Shown here: positions 23,452 to 34,957 of the stretch, in pieces
Position numbering within the stretch: position 1 is the stretch's first letter
Layout: each line of letters starts with the position of its first letter
Origin: Phanerochaete sordida
Taxonomy: Eukaryota > Basidiomycota > Agaricomycetes > Polyporales > Phanerochaetaceae
NCBI GenBank assembly: GCA_019973155.2
Contig: BPQB01000001.1
Coordinates: 682,001 to 746,000, forward strand
Length of the DNA stretch: 64,000 bases
Direction: 5' to 3'
Made by a program: the position numbers and the translations under genes
Notes under the pieces: model-generated
What the model was told of the DNA's origin: nothing
The model's database searches: none
The model's input: only the letters and a program-made list of their open reading frames with translations

Positions 23452-25022
23452 TTAGTCATCCTTCTCATTCGCAGGCTCGTCATCGCCCTCGTCATCAGAG
23501 CGGTCATCCGTAGTCTTCGAGCCCTGGTGTAGAGCGCTACACGACAGACACAAATATCAGCACGACAGTGGCCAGGCAGAGGGCAGCACCAACGCACCGG
23601 TAGGCTATCCGCAAGATCAAGAAGTACCAGAACAAGTTCAGGAGCTGCAGGAGGAAGATAGGCGCGAAAATCTGGTACTTCATCCACCAAACCAGCCACA
23701 CGCCATCCTTTGGCTCCCACCGCTTGGATGTCTCCCTGGAAGGAGCGCACATTCAGCTGATGAACAAGTATTGACAGCCCACGGACGTACGGCATGAGGT
23801 CAAACTGAGTCCAGACAGACCAAAGCATGACAATGTTGAGGTAATGGCGGAAGTAACTGTGGATGATAAGTCTGAGAGGCGTCTCCCTATAGCAAATGGA
23901 CACAATGCTTACGACCAAGTCGCTAAAAGAACTGTGAATACCGCGATTTTAGTTTTGTCGTATTGGATGTAGTTGAGCACTTTCGACAACTGTCGCGTGC
24001 AGGGATTCAGCGCCTCTATTACTGGGTGCAACACTCCGGATTCTCGATACGTACCCCAAGGAACGTGTCAGGGACGTCCATGCTGACGTAGACAGCGTTT
24101 CCGATGCGGGTCAGGTTGATGAGATAGCTCCATCTGGGCTGTAGTCAGGAAAAAAAACCGGCCGAAGTATGTGCACACGGCGCACCCGATGAGCCAGAGC
24201 GTGACAAAGTGGTGTGCAACAAGTTCCTGATAGTCCTTGCGTGGCTTCTCCAGCTTGAGCACAAGCACTAGGAACTGGTGGCACCAGTACGCCGCCTGCA
24301 TGAGGTAGTAGCGCTTCAGCTCGGGCTGCATGTCCCAGTGTGGATAGTCTGCAGGCGGATGTCAGGATGATGAGTGATGGACGCATACAAGCATTACACA
24401 CCAATCCAGAAGTGCTCTGTTCGGTACCACCATGTCGGCAGCTGGGACATGACGCGCTGGACAGTATATAGCGTTAGCGCGTAGGGCGAAACCGACAGCA
24501 AGTCAATGACGTACCAAGCCCCAGCTACCCATGACCAGGAAGTACGCCGTCGCGTATGCTTGCTCGCCGAACCTATCAATCTTTGCCTCCTTCCTGATGC
24601 CGAAATAACGCGCCGTGGGCTTGCACACGTAGATGAGGAACGACTGGCGGACGAACGACCAGAAGATGATGTTGTATGCGATGAACACGAGGTCGAACCA
24701 GCCCTTCTGGTACCTGGGATCTTCTTCAGTCGACCCCGGGACGCGGTGCGAGATGAATAGCAGAGGCTCGAAGGGGTTCGCAACGCCCTTTGCGACATAG
24801 GGAGCGAGGAGCTGCCAGTTCGCCCACAGTACGACACCAATGAGGAGGAGCTTCAGGGATGATTCTGTAGACGTTGTAGTCAACCGACGCTGGAGCGTTG
24901 AGCTGGGTGGAGGTCGCACCTGGAACGACCACCCAGCGCAGAGACTTCAGGTCAGCCCAAAATCCTGCCGACTTCGTCGACCATGGTGAATTTGAACCAT
25001 GGCGCGCGACTGGTGTGGGCAT
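23452..25022 (-). CDS. LAG1: Ceramide synthase (Lag1/Lac1, TLC domain)
   Basis: This multi-span ER enzyme N-acylates sphingoid bases. The best start is ATG 25022 (MPTPVARHGSNSPW); splicing joins LRWVVVP to ESSLKLLLIGVVLWANWQL, the first membrane helix. Then come a luminal segment, WSFVRQSFLIYVCKPTARYF, and YATAYFLVMGSWG. The Lag motif is clear: YYLMQAAYWCHQFLVLVLKL, EKPRKDYQELVAHH and FVTLWLIG, including the essential His-His. YLINLTRIGNAVYVSMDVPD and the Asp-containing last helices follow (LQLLNLFWYFLILRIAYR). A short intron leads to an acidic cytosolic tail (DDRSDDEGDDEPANEKDD) and stop at 23452; such acidic tails are CK2-regulated in yeast. About eight exons; some boundaries are approximate. 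It is divergent from REX3. Confidence 0.94.
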
Positions 25023-25405
25023 GGCGGCTCGCACATTCAGCGGTCTGTGGGACGTTGCTTGTCACTTCTGCGGGTCTCAAGCCATAGGAAAATACAGGGA
25101 GCATACGTCTGTGGTCGGAAGCCGCCGGTGAGGTGGTGGTTAGGATCTGCCCTGAGACAGACGTGAGCGGGGGTGGAACGGGGGTCGGGCGTCGTGAGAT
25201 GGACATACTCTATCCTGTCGAGGGTGCCAGCACGCTTCCTCCGCTTCTGGGCATCTGAGGGCGCCATGTCTGCGTTTCAGACGATGTGGAGAGCAGACAA
25301 GTCTGAAGCGGACGTTTGGCGTTAAGTAGGACGGTGACCGGGCACTTCGCGGCGCATGGCGCGCCGCGCTCATCACGCTTACACCGATCTCCCATCTAGC
25401 TGCAG
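25023..25405. promoter_or_regulatory. Divergent promoter region, ceramide synthase / REX3
   Basis: 383 bp between two opposite start codons. Small ORFs across it have no support. No clear TATA box or named motif seen. Confidence 0.4.
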
Positions 25406-27334
25406 ATGTTCCCGACCCTAGGCCTGTTTCGAAAGCTGCCATGTCCAGAGAAAGCGCACTGCGAGAGACAGAGCTGCCCCTTCAGCCATAGCCCAGACGT
25501 TACTGAAGTACCCGTGACCGCAGTGCCGTTTGAGCTCGAGAAACCCGCTGCCCCGCATACACCTCCGCAACCTGTAGCATCGGGCTCCAAGACGCGACAA
25601 ACACAAGCGACGCCTGCTCATGTCGTGCCTGCGAAACGATCCGTGAGCTCGCCCATGCGGCCCGTCGTCAATAGCAAGGTCTCTGGCGAACCGCCAAGCA
25701 AACTACAGCGCGTCGGCACACCGCAGAAGTCTGTCGCGGTGCCCACACTAGCGTACACGTCTGTGCGTCGGTTTCACGCGATCTGCAGAGCTCGTCTGAC
25801 AGTATTCATACTTAAGGAGGGCGTGCCGTTGCTCAAGGCCAATGCAGCGGCGTCGCAGATCGCGCTACCCGTCCGCCAGGTCTGCCCGTTTCCACAGCCG
25901 CGCACGTGTGGCACTGACCCATTGGCCGTAGGCAATGGTCAAGTCCCTATGGGAACACTTCAAAGTGCTGTACCAGGATATTGTCGACAGGAATCCGACG
26001 CTTCCTGCCGAACACGCCTTGGCGCAGGAGGAGGAGGTCTACAAGAAGGCCACAAAGCTGACGTACCGCAATGTATGTCCGCAAACGGCACTGTGGCCAC
26101 ACGTCCCCATCCTGATATTTGTAGGCCGTCATCATGGCCATCGCAGCCATAAAGCGACGCCCCGCTCCCGACTCTTCCAGCCACCCATCCGTCGGGACAG
26201 AAGAAGAAATCATGCGCCGCGCAGAAGAGCGCAAGAAGCTGCAGGCTCTCAAGATTCTACCAAGCCACCTCGAGCCGCACATCCTCACCCCCGACCAGAT
26301 GCGTACCTGGGGTTACGTCCTAGAGCCACCGCCAGGGCCTGGCGGCACACGCCCCAGCGAAGAGGGCGCGGTCATGAAGTGCGAGCGGTGCGGCCAGCCG
26401 TTCCAGGTCAAGCGGATGCAAGAGGCAGATGAGTGCGTCTTCCACTGGGGAAAGCCATTCTCCAGTAAAACAAATGGCTCGTCTCCGTCTCATTGTCGCG
26501 CGCGTGTCCGACTCACTCTTGTCTCTCTGTTGCGCACCCACAGGCGAGAAGCGACGCGTTTATACCTGCTGTTCGCGGACCACCGATGAGGAGCCGTGTA
26601 CCAAGGGCCACCACGTCTTCTACGAGAGCGATCCTGAAGATCTCCATAAACGCCATCCCTTCTCGCATACACGATCGGCGGATACGGACGAGCCTGATAC
26701 TGCACTCGACATCGTCGCTCTCGACTGTGAGATGATCTACAGCACAGGAGGCATGCGCGTGGCCCGTGTATCCGTGGTCGACTCCACCGGCCGAGAGATC
26801 TTTGACGAGTTCATCAAGATGGACGAGGGCGTTGAAGTCATGTGCGTCGCCCAGTCTCATCATGTCCACTTCGGCTCACCTCTAGGATCTCAGCGACTTT
26901 AACACTCGCTTCTCTGGTATCACACCGGAGAACTATGCACAGGCTGTGTCAACATTGGCCACCGTGAGGAAGTCGCTAGATCGCTTCATTAACAAGAAGA
27001 CCATCATCATAGGACATGCTCTCGAGAACGATCTCAAGACTCTGCGCATGATACACCACAGATGCGTCGATACGGTTGCTCTGTTCCCTCACCCGTCTGG
27101 GCCGCCGTATCGACGCGCTCTGCGTTTCCTGTACGTATTCTCCTGCGTTGCACACTGGTCACGAGGGCTAACGTGCCGCACAGGGTCAAAGAGCACCTTG
27201 GGAAGACGATCCAGGCCGGCGGTGGAACTGTAGGACACAGCTCCGTGGAAGATTCCATCGCGACCTTGGACCTTGTCCGCTGGCACATCCTGAACGGCCC
27301 CAAACCCAAACCAAAGCCGCCAGCAGCCCTATGA
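25406..27334 (+). CDS. REX3: RNA exonuclease of the REX3/REXO1 family with CCCH finger
   Basis: This is a DEDDh 3'-5' exoribonuclease, by family involved in trimming structured RNAs in the nucleus. The N-terminus MFPTLGLFRKLPCPEKAHC continues into a C-x5-C-x4-C-x3-H zinc finger (CPEKAHCERQSCPFSH). A Pro/Ser-rich linker and helical regions follow, then a Cys cluster (KCERCGQPF; CCSRTTDEEPCTKGHHVF). The nuclease domain carries ExoI VALDCEMIYSTGG (D and E), ExoII IIIGHALENDLKTL (D), and ExoIII GHSSVEDSIATLDL (H and D). All catalytic residues are present. The protein ends in a Lys/Pro tail at 27334. Around seven exons. The name REX3 rests on the CCCH N-terminus and layout; another REXO1 paralogue is possible. 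Confidence 0.92.
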
Positions 27335-27670
27335 CCAGCCTCGCCACACGCCACGTTCGATACCCATCCGCATGCCTGACTCACGACCCCGCAGTCTCTC
27401 ACAGCGCTGTATGATATACATTTCGTACCTGGAGGATCTATAATTTACTGTGTACAGAGAAGCGACTTCCGTGCGAGACCAGTGCGAGAGCGAGAGTCCG
27501 GTAGGGCGGGGTGGTATTAAGGGCGAGCGATCGGTCGTGTGCAGGCAGCAGAAGCCTACATGTTGTAGGAGACTGGGCCCGGTGGGCGCACAGCCCTGTT
27601 GGCCAGCGCACTGATGCCTGCTGGTGGATGAGATAGGTGTCATCATCCGAAGGTACAAGCGCAGATCGTG
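27335..27670. other. Convergent 3' region, REX3 / AP-1 sigma
   Basis: 336 bp between two stop codons. It contains AT-rich words typical of 3' ends and no supported gene. Confidence 0.4.
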
Positions 27671-28468
27671 TCATAACAAACCTGCACTCCCCAGCCGAGC
27701 CAGTGTGTCCTCGCTGTTCTCCTGCTCCTCCACGCTGTCTGATTGTGTGACCTGGAAGACCAACAGTGAGTCGAGGTCGCAGACACGCAGACCTGATACG
27801 CACCACCCGAAGCACTGATTTCTTGGAGGATTCCTGCAGCTCGCCTGCGATGATAAGCTCGTCCAGGATCTGCACCAGACATTAGGGCAGAACGACGCAG
27901 AGTAAGCGGGGGACCCACAGCAAATGCCTTCTGGAAGTTGAAGATGCTAAGATGGGTCAGTTGCAGCGACGCTCCTGAAGTAAATCATGAGGTACTAACA
28001 GGTCCAGTTCGCAGACCTGGGTGATCACATATGAGCAGGGACACGAAGGGCAGACGCAGGCGCACTCACATTGCCAAAGTACCGGTCCAGGACCTCCACA
28101 TATCGATGGATGATCTCCAGGGTGATCAGCTCGTTGTCGTTCGACCCGATGCCGCTCACGAAGAACAGCGAGGCGTAGCGGCGGTACACGACCTTCGTAT
28201 CTATACATGCGTTTCCGTTAGGCTCGCCCAGCAAGCCCCGGGGAAGAACGCGCACCCTTGTACTCGAGGAAGTTGCACATCCGCGTCCGACGCGCCAGAA
28301 CCAGCTGGGTCACGTCCTTGACGATCTTGGCCTTCTGCTTCTGCGGCATGGTCAGGAACCACTTCGCGAGGCGCACTTTGCCTGGGAGAGGGTGAGTCGC
28401 GGCGCAAGAGAGGTTGCTAACGGATGGAGAGCACCTTGGCGAGAGACGAGCAGGATGTAGTTGATCAT
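27671..28468 (-). CDS. APS1: Clathrin adaptor AP-1 sigma subunit
   Basis: This is a small subunit of the AP-1 adaptor, which sorts clathrin vesicles between the trans-Golgi and endosomes. The start at 28468 gives [11 protein letters not shown], spliced to [20 protein letters not shown]. Then come [80 protein letters not shown] and [11 protein letters not shown]. The last exon is [20 protein letters not shown] plus a short end, stop at 27671. All blocks of the longin-like sigma fold are present in about 155-160 residues. Seven or so short exons. The segments match sigma-1 better than AP-2 sigma by eye. It is head-to-head with an unrecognised gene, 245 bp apart. Confidence 0.93.
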
Positions 28469-28713
28469 GGTGGGCGGCGTGCGAGGTCGTGAGCCGGTCG
28501 TTGGATGAGGTCGTCGTCAGAGCTGTGGTGGCAGCGGATTCACAGACCAAATTGGAAGGGCGCGTCAATTGATAGGCGCCTTGTGCCGACGGGATTCGGA
28601 AGCGGAGACGTCCTCTCCTGACTTGGAACCGACACAAGACCAGGACGTCTTCAGGTACGCTCAAGCATGCTAATTCCAAACACGATTATGATATTATGGT
28701 GCAATTAGGAACC

Positions 28714-30526
28714 ATGAGCGAGCTGTCCGATGCAAAGATACCGCTACCAAGCTTTCTAAAGACACTAACAAGTAACAACGTTCCGCCGTCCAAAGCTATG
28801 GCTATCGCGGGCAAAATGTTAGCTCGGAAATTTCTGCGAGATGAGTATAGCTAAGGCAGTCTATTCATAGCTACAAACAGTACAACACGCCTGCTTCCCT
28901 CGCCGAGTTGACAGAGTTCAAACTCAGGGCAGCAGGTGTGGAGGACAAGGACGATCGCAAGCTGCTTCTCGCTGCCGTGCGGAAAGCGGGCTACAGGTCC
29001 ACGCCTGCGACACCTAGTCGTGCGGCCGCTGCCGCGCGGGAGACGTCCGCCGATGCAGGCCCTAGCTCGAACAGCTCGCGGCCTGATATGTCAGTAAGTG
29101 TATGGAAGTCGCCTAAACGATACGTAAACACGAGTTGTGGTGTGTGAAGCTGAACATACCGTCGCAGGGTACGACAAGGGGCGGCGCAGAGCCGTCGACG
29201 AGCGGAGCAAAGAGGAAACGTAAACGAGATGAAGGGCGGAATGAGTTCCTGCCGGACCGTCCGCGCGACGAGCTCGACGAACAGACCGTCGGCAGCCTTG
29301 CGTTCAACGAGGTCCTTGATGAAGAGGTGCGTGTGCATCTGTGCTTTAGGCTCATGTGCTCCGCCCGCAGGGCACGCTCCGCACTAGCCATAGAAAGGTG
29401 CTCCTGCCCCTCTTGGCCCTCCTTCCGCGGCGGCTGTGGCACCTCACGTCCCCGGAGCAAGGCTGACGGTGTGTGCTCCTGAACAGGCTCTCCAGTCCAA
29501 ATTCGTCGTCATAAACCGTGCGCCGATCATGATGGCGTGGGCCTCAGTCGTCGCAGAGCGGCTCGGCTTCCAGCGCGAGGAGGCCCTGAGCATAGGTGCG
29601 CCAAGCGTCCATGCGCCGCAGGCCGGTATAGCCATGGCGACACCGCCCCTCCAAGGGGCTGTGGCGGCGCCCGCACTTCTCGCTGACACGACCGCAACCC
29701 CCAGCTTCTGTATACACGGAAATGAACGCCATATCCAAGGGCGTATCGATCGGTCTCTACGACGCGGCGAAGCAGAAGGGCGTCGAGGCGAGCAGGGGAG
29801 GCTCGCAGCCATATGTGGACCTCATGGGACGGCGGTACGTCTCCCGTATTGCCCATCGCCGTCACGCTCACCCGTGCACCCTCGCCACCCATTTCATATT
29901 CCCTCGCGGGCCCAAACAGAGTGTACGTCCCGTCTCCCGCGCAGATCCCATCGGCGATGCGGCGCCGCGCGCGTGGCGTCCTCCTCCTCCCCTCCTACTC
30001 ACACGCTGACGCGCCCCGCAGGCCGCTGTACCAGACCGCGAGCGGCCGCTGGCGCGCACTCGCGGGCGGGTCGCCCGTCGCGCCCGCATCCGCGTTCTCG
30101 TACATCTCCCGGGCCCTGCGGCAGACGGCGCCGTCCGTGCTCGGCGCGCTGCGCCTGCTTGCCGCGAGCTTCGCGCCCGACGAACTCAACCGGCGCGGGT
30201 TCTACCTTTATGCTGACTTCCGCCCCGACGTCGCCGGGTGGGGCGGCCGCGGCGAGGTGCGCTGCGCCAAGATCCTCGCGCTCCGCCGCAAGGAGCCGCT
30301 GCCGGCACAGGAGCAGAGCGTCAAGGTGGAGGACGTTGTGAAGGTGGAAGAGGTCGACGCCACAGATAGGCCGGAGGAAGGCGGCACCGCTGACGAACCT
30401 GAGCCCAAGCGGAGTCGGGGCATGACGTTGGAGGAGTACGAAGCAGCGTTGGATGCAGACGACGTATTTGCGTCTGTTGACCTGGACCTTGTGGATCCGC
30501 AGCCCAAGAGGGAGGACGGGGACTGA
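28714..30526 (+). CDS. Conserved-looking protein of unknown function
   Basis: I do not recognise this family, but coding is well supported by splicing. Exon 1 starts at 28714 (MSELSDAKIPLPSFLKTLTS) and ends AGK; a 53-bp intron joins it to YKQYNTPASLAELTEFKLRA, giving an N-terminal helical domain of about 80 residues. A Lys/Arg-rich linker follows (SGAKRKRKRDEG), a likely nuclear signal. The conserved-looking core reads SKFVVINRAPIMMAWASVVA, ERLGFQREEALSIA and, after an intron, SVYTEMNAISKGVSIGLYDA. It continues to RPLYQTASGRWRALAGG, a long helix (SYISRALRQTAPSVLGALRL) and RRGFYLYADFRPDV. The tail is acidic with KVEDVVKVEE and PEPKRSRGM, stop at 30526. About six exons. A nuclear role is inferred only from the basic linker and charged tail. 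Confidence 0.82.
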
Positions 30527-30750
30527 GCGCGAGCAGCAATGCGGTGCACATCTGCGATTGTTCTAGGTATACTTGATTAGATAGTGAGCTGTAAGTGTCT
30601 GGTACTCGATAGCCTTCGAGAATCACGGCGCGTATCTAGAAGGGCGAGCATGTACGGTAACAAGCGTGAAGATCCCTAGGTATGATATACTGGCACGCCT
30701 GACCAGTTTTCTTTCCCGCCGTTCACAGCCATCCAAGGGGTTCTCCTGAC

Positions 30751-32385
30751 TTAGGAGATGTTCTTGATGACGGCGGCAGTGAACTCCGAGGTGGTGGCAG
30801 AGCCTGGGTAAACTCATGTGAGCCGCATGTATAGATCGCCGATATGAAGTGACTCACCGCCCATGTCGGCTGTGCGAACCTTGCCACCGTTAATGACGTC
30901 AAAGGTCGCGCTGGCGATGCTGTTCGCGAGCTCGTCGAGACTTTGGGGCGCCTGTTAGTTACATATATCCCACAGAGAAATCGATACCTACCCAAGGTGC
31001 CTCAGCATCATGGTGGACGACAAGATCATGGCAGCGGGGTTCGCCTTGTTGGTACCCATGATGTCCTTGGCGACGTGACGGCATCCAGGCTCGAAGAGAG
31101 CGTATTCCTGGGGAAGAAGGTTAGTGTTTGTACGCGAATTCTGGCTTATTCACTTACCGAGCCGACGTTGCAGCCGGGGACAATGCCAGGGCCGCCGACA
31201 AGAGCAGCACCGATGTTCGAGACGATGGCACCGTACAGGTTAGGCATGACCATGACATCGAACTGGGTCGGGCGCGCGACAAGCTGCATGGAGCTAGACG
31301 AAGCGCCAGTATTCAGCACTGGGGCGATTGCACGCGTAGAAGCGTGTCTTACGTGTTGTCAACGATCATGTCGTTGTACTGGATGCCAGTGGACTTGTAC
31401 TCCTCCGCGATGCGGCGGAAAGTGTTGAGGAAGAGACCGTCACCGAGCTTCATGATGTTGGCCTTGTGCACGCAAGTGACTTTCTGAAGAAGGTCATTGA
31501 CGCGTCAATTGTCCGACTAAACCCGACTGTGCACGCTTTACGTGCCTTGCGGTTGTTCTTGAGGGCAAAGTCGAACGCGAAGCGGCAGATGCGCTCGACC
31601 TTGGCGCGGGTCGAGACCTTCAAGGACTCGACGACACCGGGGTAGCTCTGGTGCTCGAGGCCAGAGTATTCACCCTCGGTGTTCTCACGAATGATGGCGA
31701 AGTCGACGTTGTCGTGGCGGGTGGGGAATCCAGGAAGAGACTTGCAGAGAACGACGGACGCGTAAATGTCAAGCTGCTGGCGCATGGCGACGTTCCATGA
31801 GACGTGGCCGCTTTGAGAGATGGGGGTGAAGAGAATGCCTGACGGGGGAAGACATGTGGGATATAGAGGCAGCTTCGAGACCAAAGCAGATATGCAACGC
31901 ACCCTTGAGGCCAACACGGTTGCGCTTCAAGCTTTCCACTGCCTGCTTGAAAAGCACCTCGCCGTCGGAGGACATGCCGGAGACATTGTACTGTTCCCAC
32001 TCAATGGGAGCGTTGGTGTACTCAAAGATCTCCTTGACGGAGTCGGTGATCTCCTGGCCGATACCGTCACCAGGAATGAGAGTGACCTGGGGGGAACGAC
32101 GCGTCTTAGCCCGAGCCCCGTTCACGCGACTGGGGTGACACGTACGGTGTAGACACCGCCATACTTCTTCGCCGGGAGCTGTGAACCAAAACCTGTCAGC
32201 CTAGCTGCCTATTGTCCCGCATGCTGCACGCACGGAAGCAGCGGTGGCCTTGGGGAAGCCAGCGGATAATGTGGTAGCGGTCCTCTGGAATTAGACGAAT
32301 GAGATCAAATTCGGGCAAGCAGGTAACGCCGACATACGGCACGGAGCGCAGGCTTTGCTGCCTGGGCGATGGCGTTGCGGAGCAT
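30751..32385 (-). CDS. IDH1: Mitochondrial NAD+-isocitrate dehydrogenase, subunit 1
   Basis: This is the regulatory subunit of the TCA-cycle enzyme making 2-oxoglutarate. The start at 32385 gives a mitochondrial presequence [16 protein letters not shown], continued by [17 protein letters not shown] after an intron. The mature part begins [20 protein letters not shown]. Next come [60 protein letters not shown], the Lys/Asp segment [19 protein letters not shown] and [19 protein letters not shown]. The end is [15 protein letters not shown], stop at 30751. The substitution in the substrate loop fits the IDH1-type regulatory subunit rather than catalytic IDH2. About nine exons, several very short at the 5' end. 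It is divergent from the hydrolase gene. Confidence 0.95.
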
Positions 32386-32696
32386 GGCGAGTGTGCGGGG
32401 GCTGGGGGATGTGGTCGACGACGGTGAAGTCGGAGAAGACGGCGGCCAGGACTGTTCAAAAAATGAGGGCCTCGGCAGAAGCAGGAGCAGTCGTCATACT
32501 GCCCGCCACGTGGGGAAAGTGCATGCTCGCGTGGAAAATACGCGCCGACGCTGGCCAGCGTCGGCCGTGCTGCTGACAACGTCGGACCTCTCTACCGCAC
32601 CCCTCCCCGTACCTATCTTAGTCCCTCCCCGCCTCAGAGCGCGGCTCGCCCCCGCTCGTCCTCTCTTTTTCCCGGCTCCGGCATAGACACATAGAC
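32386..32696. promoter_or_regulatory. Divergent promoter region, IDH1 / alpha-beta hydrolase
   Basis: 311 bp between opposite start codons. C/T-rich on the hydrolase side (CTCCCC-type runs before 32697). No TATA box seen. Confidence 0.4.
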
Positions 32697-34607
32697 ATGG
32701 ACACCCCCACAGCAATCCCCACAGAAAACGGTGCACAGGCGACAGAGATACTCGAAGACATCTCCGAGAAACTGCATCTCCCACGCCGACGCGCTCTCTC
32801 CTTTTATATTGTCCTTATAATCGCGGTATTCCCTCTTTGGTCTGTGATACCTCTTTCCTGGGCATTTGTAGTCTACTCCCTCCACTCGGGCAACATCTGG
32901 TCGTACACCTGGAAGGGCCTCGCTCTCTTCGCGGTCGCACTTGCAGAGGTATGGCTTTGATCGGCCTAAGCGTGCTGCGCAGATTGACACCCTCCGCCTG
33001 ACAGGTCTTCTTCAGTGTTTATCACCATCATTTATCCAGATGCATTGCCGGTCCTCCTCCCAACATCGCAGGGAACCTCTCTGAACTGCAAGCGGCGTTT
33101 AGGCGAGTGCTGCAGTCCGGCCTTGCCGATCTTCCCGAACACGGCTACGACGAGGAGGACGTCGGTCGCCCAGGCAGTCCTGAGGAAGACATTATCGCCC
33201 TCGAGCGCAGTGACCCGCGTGCAGTGGACTTCCGCAACTACCTACGGACATGGTTTGGCAAGGTCCCTTGGTCGCACATACGCCGCGACGATATCTTCGC
33301 CTGGCTGCACTGGTCGATATTCAACGCGCCGTTCACGTCGTTTGACGCGCTTCCGTTCACGCGGCAGAAAGTCCTCCTCGACGTCCTCCAGATGATCGAG
33401 AAGCGCGCGGGCGCGACCATCCCCGACGGATCCAATCCGAAAGCGAAGCCGCTCCTCCTGACGCTCGACCCGATCTCTGTGTCGTGGAGACCGTTCGTTT
33501 GGTACGCAGGTGTTGCTCTCAGCAATTACTATCAGCGCCGACAGTATGAGGCTCAGTGGAACGCAAAGGTAACGACTTACAAGGGCATGGAGTACGTCGA
33601 TCCCATTCAAACCGCTAGCTTCTCACTGATGCAATTTTGACAGATACATCCTTCGTATTCCACATGGATGGTCTATGCAGAAGGGTCCGCGCCCCGTGAT
33701 TTTCCTGCACGGTCTCGGACTTGGCCTCACGCAGTACAAGATGTTCCTGTCGAATCTGCTACGCGCTGCGAAAGATCGTCCCGTTCTCGTCCCCCTTCAG
33801 CCGCATGTCAGCCAGGAGCTCTTCCACCCGAACTACCTCAAGCCGATGAACAGGCACCAAAGCGCCGATGTGCTCGCGGAACTTCTGGAGGAACTCGGGT
33901 GGGCTCGCAGACGAAGCGACGATTCGGATTCGTCGGTGTCGGAAGAGCCGAAGGGCGTCACTGTGCTCAGTCACTCAAAGTATGTTTTTAATTGGCCTTC
34001 GGAACATTGGCCATGAGTCTCACACGGTCATACAGCGGGTCGTTCCTGCACGCCTGGTTGCTGAAGGCGTATCCCGAGATGGTGTCCCGCTCGTGTTTTG
34101 TTGACCCTGTGACCTTCTGTTCCTGGGAGGGAGATCTCTGCTACAACTTCATCTATCGACGCTGCACGAATGTATGTGGCTTTGTCACGAAACATGGAAG
34201 AAGGTCGCTCACTGCCTCGTTCTAGGGCCTGGAACTTGTCATGAAGTACTTCGTCGGCATGGAGCTCGGCGTCGCAAACTTCCTTCAACGGCACTTCGAC
34301 TGGAGCGCGAATGCCTTGTGGTATGAGCAGATTCCGAACGCTAGGGACCCTTCCAAGACCATGTTCTTCCTCGGGGGCAAGGACGCGATCGTAGATGCCT
34401 CGGTAGGTTATCGACCTTCGTGCCAGGGCACCTGACTGACCAGATCTGCAGCGTGTAAAACGCTACCTGACGTCGCATGGTATCCGCAAGGGACTGTGGT
34501 ATGACCCTAATGGCCGGCACGGCCAGGCACTTCTCGCCGGAGGTGCAGGGCATGCGGCCATTCTGCGCTGGCTGCGTGAGCCAGAATCCAACACAACTTC
34601 GTCATGA
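32697..34607 (+). CDS. Membrane-anchored alpha/beta hydrolase
   Basis: A serine hydrolase fold preceded by two hydrophobic helices (residues about 35-80: SFYIVLIIAVFPLWSVIPLS and WKGLALFAVALAEV). A soluble middle region follows (NYLRTWFGKVPWSHIRRDD). The hydrolase core starts RPVIFLHGLGLGLTQYKMFL, with the oxyanion HG. The nucleophile elbow reads VLSHSNGSFLHAW (S-x-S-x-G version of GxSxG), and its Asn codon is formed across an intron. The acid is likely the Asp of FLGGKDAIVD and the base the His of DPNGRHGQALLAGG. Stop is at 34605-34607. About six exons. Such fungal proteins probably act at ER or lipid-droplet membranes, but substrate is unknown; lipase or esterase is inference. Confidence 0.9.
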
Positions 34608-34957
34608 CCTGCATTCATTTCAGCTCTCAGACATAGACTGTGCTTATCTACATACTGCGAAAACTAATTCCGTGGACCAAGTCCACGTCCACTCATGTTG
34701 AGCCTTGATAATGTCATTAATGATCACTGTAGTATACTGCCGAGGTAGTACGATACCCGTAGGGATTCTCGTCGCAACATATACTGTATTTATGAAAAAT
34801 CTCATGGTCTCTTTCTTGAAGACGGTGGTTTTGGGTGCCAATGAGCGATGACCTAATTCTGGGCAATGGGAAGGGAGTCATTTTGCCGCGGGACAAGTTT
34901 CGCTCTCGATCATGGCCTCTATCCTCACACCGCACTCACTCTCTCACCGCTATCGCG
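34608..34957. promoter_or_regulatory. Upstream region of HIS4
   Basis: 350 bp between the hydrolase stop and the preferred HIS4 start. The first part is AT-rich. GAGTCA at 34875-34880, about 80 bp before the start, resembles the TGA(C/G)TCA site of Gcn4/CPC1 general amino-acid control; only the GAGTCA core is matched. No other feature. Confidence 0.35.
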
